Assembly (NCBI GenBank): GCA_905618885.1
Contig: CAJQTC010000019.1
Coordinates: forward strand, 1-35,008
Length of the DNA: 35,008 bases
Direction of reading: 5' to 3'
Source: an uncultured Pelagibacteraceae bacterium
Lineage (GTDB): Bacteria; Pseudomonadota; Alphaproteobacteria; Pelagibacterales; Pelagibacteraceae
Below, one piece after another: positions 28,039 through 35,008 of the stretch. Position numbers and translations under genes: made by a program. Within the stretch, counting starts at the first letter, position 1. Each line of letters starts with the position of its first letter. The notes under the pieces are model-generated. The model was not told where the DNA came from, searched no databases, and was given only the letters and a program-made list of their open reading frames with translations.

Positions 28039-28344
28039 ATGAAAAAAACCTATAAAATATTTTTCTTTACGTTACTTTTATCAAGTATTTTGGGTTGTCA
28101 GACAATCAGCACAAAAGTTGAAGAAGCCACAAATAAAGAAGAACAAGAACTTAGCAAATGGATTGGAAAAAATGAGTCTAAATTAATTTCTTCTTTTGGC
28201 AAACCTGATCGTATTGATTTTAGCAATTCAAGAAGTAGGTACTATGTGTATCTGAGTCAAAAGTTAAAAATTAAGTGTGAAAGAAAATTTGAAATAAATC
28301 AAAACAACGTGGTATTAGGCTTTAGCAGTAAAAACTGTTTTTAA
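28039..28344 (+). CDS. Small putative lipoprotein of unknown function
   Basis: The listed start 28033 is TTG; ATG at 28039 is more likely. Signal plus lipobox LLSSILGC; SFGKPDRIDFSNSRSRYYVY loosely BamE/SmpA-like. Confidence 0.7.
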   Translation: MKKTYKIFFFTLLLSSILGCQTISTKVEEATNKEEQELSKWIGKNESKLISSFGKPDRIDFSNSRSRYYVYLSQKLKIKCERKFEINQNNVVLGFSSKNCF

Positions 28345-28347
28345 AGT

Positions 28348-29676
28348 ATGCCAGAAATTCAATCCAAAAGTCAATTAGTAGATTATTTTAATCAAGGTGC
28401 AAAAAAAGACGATCAATTACTTATTGGCGTAGAACATGAAAAATTTTTGTTTACTGGAAAAGAAAAAAAAAGAGCCAACTACCAACAAATTAAAAAAATT
28501 TTTATAAATTTAGAACCTTTTGGTTGGAAACCAATTTATGAAAATGTAAATGTTATTGGACTTAAAAGAGGCAAACAACAAATAACAACAGAACCGGGTT
28601 TACAATACGAACTGTCAGGCGCACCATTAAAAAATATTCACTTAGTATGTAGTGAAAGCTCAACTCACTTTAACGAAATTAAAGCGGCATCAAAAGATTT
28701 AGATATTAGTACAGCTTCTATAGGTTTTGATCCGTTTAATAATTTAAATGAAGTTCCTCAAAATCCTAAAGAGAGGTACCAAATAATGACTAAGGAAATG
28801 CCAAAAGATGGAGAGTTAAGCCTACAAATGATGTATCAAACATCAGGTATTCAGATTAATTACGACTATACTTCAGAAAAAGATTTTGAAAAAAAATTTA
28901 AAGTAGGAAACTATTTAGTTCCGCTAACTATAGCTTTGTTTGCCAATTCTCCTTTTGCAGACAAGAAATTTACTGGATATCTTTCATATCGAAATAAAGT
29001 TTGGCAGCGCACAGCACGAGGTGGAATTATGCCAATTGCTTTTGAAAACTTAAATTTTGAAAAATATTTAGATTATGCAATAAACTATTCATTACTTTTT
29101 GTTATGCGCGAAGGTAAATATATCAAGCCTAATGGTCAAACATTTAAAGATTTTATGGAAGGAAACTTTTTGCCCCTGAAAGGAATTAAAGCGACTATTA
29201 AAGATTTCGAAACCCATCTAGCAACTATCTTTACGGAAGTTAGATTAAAACAATTTATCGAAGTTAGATCTATAGATACATGTGATTGGGGCTGTGTTTG
29301 CAATGGACCTGCTTTTTTTACGGGACTTCTTTATGGGGCGTTAGACGAAACTTATGATGTAGTTAAGTCATGGTCAAAAGAAGATGTTATGGAAGCTTAT
29401 TTAAAATCTCCTAAACAAGGACTAGAGACAGAATTAAAAGGAAAGAAATTATATGAATGGGGAAAGATTTTTTTAGATTTAGCTAAAAAGGGACTAAATA
29501 AAAGAAATGAAATGAACTCTAGTAAAAAAAATGAGACGATATACCTAAAACATATAGAGGATATCATTGATAGAAAAACTAACCGAGCTCAGTTATTATT
29601 AGAACAATTTAACAAACAGGGAAATTTAGATTTTTTTAGTCATGCAAAAGAAGATTTTAGCTATTCAGGGCTCTAG
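28348..29676 (+). CDS. gshA: Glutamate-cysteine ligase (plant/alphaproteobacterial type)
   Basis: GVEHEKFLF, EPGLQYELSGAPLKNIHLVC, MMYQTSGIQINYDYTSEKDFEKKF, FTEVRLKQFIEVRSIDTCDWGC. Confidence 0.94.
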   Translation: MPEIQSKSQLVDYFNQGAKKDDQLLIGVEHEKFLFTGKEKKRANYQQIKKIFINLEPFGWKPIYENVNVIGLKRGKQQITTEPGLQYELSGAPLKNIHLVCSESSTHFNEIKAASKDLDISTASIGFDPFNNLNEVPQNPKERYQIMTKEMPKDGELSLQMMYQTSGIQINYDYTSEKDFEKKFKVGNYLVPLTIALFANSPFADKKFTGYLSYRNKVWQRTARGGIMPIAFENLNFEKYLDYAINYSLLFVMREGKYIKPNGQTFKDFMEGNFLPLKGIKATIKDFETHLATIFTEVRLKQFIEVRSIDTCDWGCVCNGPAFFTGLLYGALDETYDVVKSWSKEDVMEAYLKSPKQGLETELKGKKLYEWGKIFLDLAKKGLNKRNEMNSSKKNETIYLKHIEDIIDRKTNRAQLLLEQFNKQGNLDFFSHAKEDFSYSGL

Positions 29677-30562
29677 CTTAAGTAGAGTAAACGTTGAAAC
29701 AGACACAACTTTATTTTTAGCTTTAGAGGCTCAAAAGAGGGGATATCAAATTTATTATTATGAACCACAAAATCTAAGTTTCATAGATGGAAAAGTTGTC
29801 GCAAAATGTTTTTACCTAACTTTTTTTGAAAATACTAAAAAGTTTTTTAAAATAAATAAAAAATTAAATTTTGATTTGTCTAAAGCAAAAGTCTTATTGA
29901 TAAGAAACGAACCACCTTTTAATCAACAGTATATTAATACCACATTTATTTTAGAGCATTTAGTAAAAAAAGTTAAAATTATAAATCATCCTAAATCTAT
30001 AAGAGAGGTTCCAGAAAAGCTGTTTTCAATCCGCTTAACAAAATACATGCCATCGACTTTAATTAGTGAAAATCTAGAAGAAATTAAAGATTTTTTCAAA
30101 ACAAATAAAAAAGTAATAGTTAAGCCTATAAATAGTTACAGCGGAAATGAAGTATTACTTCTAAATAGCTTTAATAGTAAAATTATTACAAGATACATTA
30201 AAAAGCATAATCATATTATTTTTCAAAAATTTCTTCCTAAAATATCAAAAGGAGATAAAAGAGTATTTGTAATCAACGGTAAGGTTAAGGGATCAATTGC
30301 AAGAGTTCCTAAGAAAGGAAGTATCCTATCTAATATGAGCAAAGGTGCTGCGGCAGAAATTAGCAAATTAACAAAACAAGAAATGAGGATAAGTAAACAA
30401 GTAGCTATTTTGTTGAAACAACATAACATTTATTTTGCTGGGATTGATTTTATTCAAGGTCAATTAATTGGAGACATAAATGTTACAAGCCCAACTGGAT
30501 TAGCCACACATTATAGTTTGACTAAAGTTAATTTAGCTAAGTATTTTTGGGATAGCCTGTAA
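29642..30562 (+). CDS. gshB: Glutathione synthetase
   Basis: LLIRNEPPFNQQYINTTFILE, KVIVKPINSYSGNEVLLL, FQKFLPKISKGDKRVFVINGKVKGSIARVPKKGSILSNMSKGA, GDINVTSPTGL. Overlaps the gshA 3' end by 35 nt. Confidence 0.94.
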   Translation: MQKKILAIQGSSLSRVNVETDTTLFLALEAQKRGYQIYYYEPQNLSFIDGKVVAKCFYLTFFENTKKFFKINKKLNFDLSKAKVLLIRNEPPFNQQYINTTFILEHLVKKVKIINHPKSIREVPEKLFSIRLTKYMPSTLISENLEEIKDFFKTNKKVIVKPINSYSGNEVLLLNSFNSKIITRYIKKHNHIIFQKFLPKISKGDKRVFVINGKVKGSIARVPKKGSILSNMSKGAAAEISKLTKQEMRISKQVAILLKQHNIYFAGIDFIQGQLIGDINVTSPTGLATHYSLTKVNLAKYFWDSL

Positions 30563-30634
30563 AAGAATATGTACCAATTGCGCACAAAAACAATTGATTA
30601 AACTCTCTAATATTGAGATAAGCCCAATTATAAA

Positions 30635-30922
30635 ATGACTGGTTACGTAATATTTAACATAAACATTAAAAATTCCGAAGGATACAAAGAATATGTTGAT
30701 AAGATAGGTGATATCATAAAAAAATTCGGTGGAGAATATTTAGTTAGAGGTGGAGAATACAAAATTATGGAAGGTGAGTGGAAGCATCCACGAACAGTCG
30801 TTATTAAATTTCCAACTTACGAAAAAGCTTTAGAGTGGTATAATTCTGAGGAATACAAACCTATTAAACCAATTCGATTAGCAAACTCAGAAGCTAATGG
30901 AATCATAATAAAAGGAGTTTAA
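30635..30922 (+). CDS. DUF1330 family protein (copy 2)
   Basis: 95 aa; GEYLVRGGEYKIMEGEWKHPRTVVIKFPTYEKALEWYNSEEYKPI, clear paralog of 25721-26008. Confidence 0.87.
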   Translation: MTGYVIFNINIKNSEGYKEYVDKIGDIIKKFGGEYLVRGGEYKIMEGEWKHPRTVVIKFPTYEKALEWYNSEEYKPIKPIRLANSEANGIIIKGV

Positions 30923-30924
30923 CG

Positions 30925-31341
30925 ATGATAGAAAAATTTAATAATATTTTTTATTTAATAATTTATTTAGTTCATTTTGCCGGAGTAGGAATGTACGCTT
31001 ATCAAACGATTATAGGCACAAAAAGATTTATAAAAAAATTTGGAATTGATAAATCTGGGACGATAGCGGTTAGATTCGCAGGTGCTTTTCTGTTTGCTGT
31101 ATTCCTGATGTCAGTTTACGTGGGATTTGTGAGATCCGGAGGATTAAATGCAACTTGGGCTTTTTTCAATATAGTTTTTATTTACAATTTATGTGTACTT
31201 TTTTGTAATTATTATTCAATTAAAGTTGACAAAACTGGAGTGAGTAAAAAAATTGGTATGGAGCCGATATATGGACCATTAGCTTTTACAATTATGAGCG
31301 CAATACTTTGTTACGGATTAGCTGATAAAATTTACGTTTAA
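30925..31341 (+). CDS. Uncharacterised membrane protein (about 4 TM)
   Basis: 138 aa, hydrophobic segments, starts 2 nt after the DUF1330 stop. No family recognised by eye. Confidence 0.7.
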   Translation: MIEKFNNIFYLIIYLVHFAGVGMYAYQTIIGTKRFIKKFGIDKSGTIAVRFAGAFLFAVFLMSVYVGFVRSGGLNATWAFFNIVFIYNLCVLFCNYYSIKVDKTGVSKKIGMEPIYGPLAFTIMSAILCYGLADKIYV

Positions 31342-31359
31342 ATAAAAATTTAGATACCT

Positions 31360-31378
31360 GCGGATATTAAATATCCGC
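31360..31378 (+). terminator. Terminator-like hairpin between convergent genes
   Basis: GCGGATAT-TAA-ATATCCGC perfect 8-bp stem, followed after GAGTTCC by TTTTT. Confidence 0.6.
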
Positions 31379-31404
31379 GAGTTCCTTTTTAAAATTTTAA
31401 GATC

Positions 31405-33480
31405 TTAAGAATCTAATTTGTCTGTAATTTTTAGAGCAAACGCATAATCAAATGCCACATCTTCAATAGCTGCATCACGCCCAGATTTTCCACCATGACC
31501 AGCATCCATTTCACATTTAAAAAGCAATAAGTTATTATCTGTTTTTTCTTCTCTAAGCTTAGCTGTAAATTTTGTAGGTTCATCAAACAAGACCCTGTTA
31601 TCCGACAAGCTTGTTGTAATAAGTATGTGAGGATAATCCATTTTTTTAATATTATGATATGGCGAATAAGATTTAATATATTTAAAATGTTCTAAATTTT
31701 CTTTTGCATTACCAAATTCATTAAATTCCCCAGCTGTTAATGGTAATGAGTGGTCTAAATTTGTCGTTAAACTATCTACAAAAGGTACTGCCATAATCAT
31801 TCCTAAAAATAATTGAGGAGCTTCATTGACAACAGCTCCCATTAATAAGCCTCCAGCACTACCTCCATATCCAATAACCTTACCCTTACTTGTATACTTC
31901 TGGTTAATCAAAAATTTTGTACAAGAAATATAGTCTTTAAAAGTATTTTTTTTATTGAGCATTTTTCCTTCTTCCCAAAACTTCATGCCTCTTTCCATTC
32001 CACCTCTTATGTGTGCAGTTGCCCAGATAATATTTCTATTTATTAAGCTTAGTCGAGTAGTTGAGAAACTTGGGGAAATAGTATGTCCATAGCTTCCGTA
32101 GCCATAAAGCAAAAGATTAGCAGACCCATCTAACTTTGTGTCTTTATGATATGTAATAGTAATAGGTATCTTCCTACCATCATGAGATACGCAGTTTACT
32201 CGTTTAACAATATATTCATCTCTGTTATACCCAGAAGGAATTTCTAGTTCTTTGACAAGTTTTTTCTCTTTTGTTGCAACGTTATATTCATAAGTACGAG
32301 TAGGAGTTTTAGGAGATTCATAACTAATTCTTATTACATCTGTATTTCTATCTTTTTGCATTAGACTCATACCCGGACTTATAATCTCTTCATCTGAAAT
32401 TTTTAGTTCTTCTTCCATGTTAGTTTTTAAATCTCTAATAAATAATTTTGGTATAGCATCTACCCTTTCTGATCTAACCATCCAATTATTTAATAAAACA
32501 AATCCACCAATTAAAACTTCCTCTTTAGCAGGGATATAGTCTTCCCAATTATTGATATCTTCGTGTTTACATCTTAAAATTTTAAAATCTTTTGCATCTT
32601 GATTGGTGTGCATCCAAAAATATCCACCCCAGCTATCAAGGGAATACTCAATTCCTTCTTTTCTTTTTAAAATAATTTTGGGTTCTAGTTTCTCCTCTCT
32701 TTTATTAAAATAATAAACCTCAGAAGTTGTATGTTCAGATGTTGAAATAAAATAAAATTGTTGATCAGAACTAGTTCCAATTCCACACGTAAAGCGGTCA
32801 TCATTTTCTTCAAAAACAAGTCTATCATCACTTATACTTGTGCCAAGTATGTGTATAAAAATTTGTCTTGGCCTATGAAACTTATCTAGCTTAGAATAAA
32901 AAAAACTCTTATCGTCGTAAGACCAGGTTATGCCACCAGCTGTATCAGGAATAGTTTCTTCAGTTATTTTATTATCAGATATTTTTCTAACGAAAATTGT
33001 AAAATATTCACTACCTTTATCGTCTACTGAATAAGCTAGCAGTTCATCATTATGGGAAACTACTACATCGCCAGCACTAAAAAATTTTTTTCCTTTAGCT
33101 TCAACATCGCCATCCCAATAAGTTTCTATTTTATCGTTTCCAATTCTTCTTCTTAATTTTTTTGAATAGTTTCCTTCTTTAGTTACTTTAGTCCAATATT
33201 CATAATTCTTATCTTTGTACGGTAAGCTCTCATCATCAAGTTTTATTCTTGCTTTTATTTCATCAAACAGCTTCTTCTGCATTGGCTTAGTGTTAGAAAG
33301 CTGTTTTTTTGTATATTCATTTTCTTCGTTTAGATATTTCTTTACTTCTGGGAGAAGTTTGGAACCATCCTTTAAAACATCCAGAATATTTTCCTGATGA
33401 ACCCAAGAATAGTCATCTTCCCAGTCTATGTTGTGACAAGATTTTACAGTCGGTTCTTTACGTAATTTTGGTATATTCAT
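31405..33480 (-). CDS. ptrB: S9-family oligopeptidase B-like serine peptidase
   Basis: LLLYGYGSYGHTISPSFSTTRLSLINR, AHIRGGMERGMKFWEEGK, nucleophile GYGGSAGGLLMGAVVNEAP, Asp in SLSDNRVLFDEPTKF, His in DAGHGGKSGR. Confidence 0.93.
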   Translation of the reverse strand: MNIPKLRKEPTVKSCHNIDWEDDYSWVHQENILDVLKDGSKLLPEVKKYLNEENEYTKKQLSNTKPMQKKLFDEIKARIKLDDESLPYKDKNYEYWTKVTKEGNYSKKLRRRIGNDKIETYWDGDVEAKGKKFFSAGDVVVSHNDELLAYSVDDKGSEYFTIFVRKISDNKITEETIPDTAGGITWSYDDKSFFYSKLDKFHRPRQIFIHILGTSISDDRLVFEENDDRFTCGIGTSSDQQFYFISTSEHTTSEVYYFNKREEKLEPKIILKRKEGIEYSLDSWGGYFWMHTNQDAKDFKILRCKHEDINNWEDYIPAKEEVLIGGFVLLNNWMVRSERVDAIPKLFIRDLKTNMEEELKISDEEIISPGMSLMQKDRNTDVIRISYESPKTPTRTYEYNVATKEKKLVKELEIPSGYNRDEYIVKRVNCVSHDGRKIPITITYHKDTKLDGSANLLLYGYGSYGHTISPSFSTTRLSLINRNIIWATAHIRGGMERGMKFWEEGKMLNKKNTFKDYISCTKFLINQKYTSKGKVIGYGGSAGGLLMGAVVNEAPQLFLGMIMAVPFVDSLTTNLDHSLPLTAGEFNEFGNAKENLEHFKYIKSYSPYHNIKKMDYPHILITTSLSDNRVLFDEPTKFTAKLREEKTDNNLLLFKCEMDAGHGGKSGRDAAIEDVAFDYAFALKITDKLDS

Positions 33481-33498
33481 TAAGAAAGAAATTATTAT

Positions 33499-34005
33499 AT
33501 GAATTTGTTTTTAGTTGGAACCATCATCTTTGCCATAGTTTACTTAATACTAAATTGGTTTGTGAAAACTAGCAGTAAAGCAATAGCCCAAGGTACAAGA
33601 AAAATTATTTTACTTTTTTCTATAGTATTAGCTATTTTGTTGGCATATGGGGGTAAATTTTTACTATCGCTTCCTTTAACTCTAATTTTTTTAAGTGCAT
33701 TAAAGATAAAAGGACTTTCGACCTTCCAAATATTTCAATTATGGAGATTAATTCAATATCTGAGAAATTCTGGCCGATTTTCTTTTGGTTCTAATTCTGG
33801 AACGAAGACAAGCAGTATTACAATTGAAGAATCTTATAAAGTTTTAGGATTAAAAAAAGGATGTAAAAAAGAAGAGGTAATGAAAGCAGCAACTAAATTA
33901 CAAAAAAAAATTCACCCCGACATGAACAGAGATATGAATACCGAAAGACTTAGTCAATTAGTTAATGAAGCAAAGGACAGAATCTTAAAAGAAGATTTTA
34001 ATTAA
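33499..34005 (+). CDS. Membrane-anchored J-domain (DnaJ-like) protein with C-terminal J domain
   Basis: Hydrophobic N-terminal half, then ESYKVLGLKKGCKKEEVMKAATKLQKKIHPDMNRDMNTERLSQLVNEAKDRIL with an HPD motif. Confidence 0.85.
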   Translation: MNLFLVGTIIFAIVYLILNWFVKTSSKAIAQGTRKIILLFSIVLAILLAYGGKFLLSLPLTLIFLSALKIKGLSTFQIFQLWRLIQYLRNSGRFSFGSNSGTKTSSITIEESYKVLGLKKGCKKEEVMKAATKLQKKIHPDMNRDMNTERLSQLVNEAKDRILKEDFN

Positions 34006-34964
34006 TTTAACAGCTCTAAAGATTTGCTTAAAACATTTTCAAAAATTATTTTTTCTTTACCTAGAGTGTTATGTGTCGTAGTTTTTTCTGTTTCTCCATC
34101 AGGAACAACAAGGTAAATATTTTTAGAATACGTGCCATATGCCTGAACTGGACTATCCATAAATAAAGCCAAACATTTTTTATTTAAAGCTGAAGAGATA
34201 TGCAACCATCCTGTATCATTGCCGATATAAATATTACAGTTTTTAATAATAGGTAGGGTTTCCCTAATTGATAAATTTTCAAAAGAGATACATTTGTTAG
34301 CTATAGATGAATTTAAAAATTTAGAAAATAACTCACGATCATTTTTACCACCAGCAAGATAAAACTTACACGGTATTTTCTTGTCTATCTCTGCAGCAAG
34401 TTTAATAAAATTTTCAACATGCCAACGTTTTGTTGGTCCACTTGCAGAGAAACCGACACAGATATGTTTAAAGTTTTTGTTGAAATTATATTTTTCTTTT
34501 GCTTGTTTTACAACTTCTTCTTCTAAGTAAATTATAGGCTGGGTTGAGATATTATTATCTGTAAATTTTTCAGTGAAATTTTTTGCTGTTAATACAATAT
34601 TATTTTTTCTTGTAAATAAGGGGTATTGCAAAATAGATTTAATTCCACATAACTTTGCAAGTAATAAAAATCTTAACGATCCATTAAAAATAAATATTTT
34701 ATCAATTTTTTTTTCTTTAATTTCTTTCAGTAAATTAAAAAAACCTATCCATCCATCATGTCTTCCCGTATTATTTTTATTTCTATCTAAATATATTATT
34801 TCTTTTATATGTTGATCATACTTACAAAGCTGTTCTGCTTTAGAGTTCTTTTTTACTAAAAGTGAAACTTGTGATTGAAATTTTTTAGAAATAGCATGAA
34901 CGTATGGTAAGAAGATAACCATATCTCCTATCCCCATTCTTTGCTGAACAACTAAAACTTTCAT
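34002..34964 (-). CDS. Glycosyltransferase family 9 (heptosyltransferase-like)
   Basis: VLVVQQRMGIGDMVIFLPYVHAIS, CVGFSASGPTKRWHVENFIKLA, NCNIYIGNDTGWLHISSALNKKCLALF. Confidence 0.88.
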   Translation of the reverse strand: MKVLVVQQRMGIGDMVIFLPYVHAISKKFQSQVSLLVKKNSKAEQLCKYDQHIKEIIYLDRNKNNTGRHDGWIGFFNLLKEIKEKKIDKIFIFNGSLRFLLLAKLCGIKSILQYPLFTRKNNIVLTAKNFTEKFTDNNISTQPIIYLEEEVVKQAKEKYNFNKNFKHICVGFSASGPTKRWHVENFIKLAAEIDKKIPCKFYLAGGKNDRELFSKFLNSSIANKCISFENLSIRETLPIIKNCNIYIGNDTGWLHISSALNKKCLALFMDSPVQAYGTYSKNIYLVVPDGETEKTTTHNTLGKEKIIFENVLSKSLELLN

Positions 34965-35008
34965 ATTTATTAATTTGTTAATATAACTTAGTTATAAATA
35001 TTACGAAA

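Overview
This window is an AT-rich, very compact stretch of bacterial chromosome. Gene content and order point to a streamlined alphaproteobacterium; marine SAR11/Pelagibacterales-like is my best guess, but the genus cannot be proven from this sequence alone. About 34 protein genes are supported. In order: 3' part of gyrB; RegB; a divergent polyamine cluster (agmatinase-family, deoxyhypusine-synthase-like, ornithine-decarboxylase-like); RegA; BioY; an orphan ABC ATPase; PolA; ChvI/ChvG; AhcY; TsaE/AmgK-like/MurU-like; GpmA; VanZ-like; a secreted nuclease; an SLT-like lipoprotein; an MsrA/sulfurtransferase/RND-pump operon; an EamA transporter; an AlkA-like glycosylase; two DUF1330 paralogs; a purine phosphoribosyltransferase and NCS2 permease; GshA/GshB; an oligopeptidase B; a membrane J-domain protein; and a GT9 glycosyltransferase. 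I saw no rRNA, tRNA, CRISPR, prophage or transposon. Most of the window is ordinary housekeeping. The best candidates for something new are: (i) a structured leader with mutually exclusive pairings upstream of the polyamine operon; (ii) the polyamine operon itself, inserted between regB and regA; (iii) a perfect palindrome spanning the ahcY stop codon and ending just before the tsaE start; (iv) five convergent gene pairs whose stop codons overlap or abut; (v) loss of the PTS genes from the usual chvIG-to-ahcY neighbourhood; and (vi) the DUF1330 and 4-TM pair. All of these are hypotheses needing computation or experiment.
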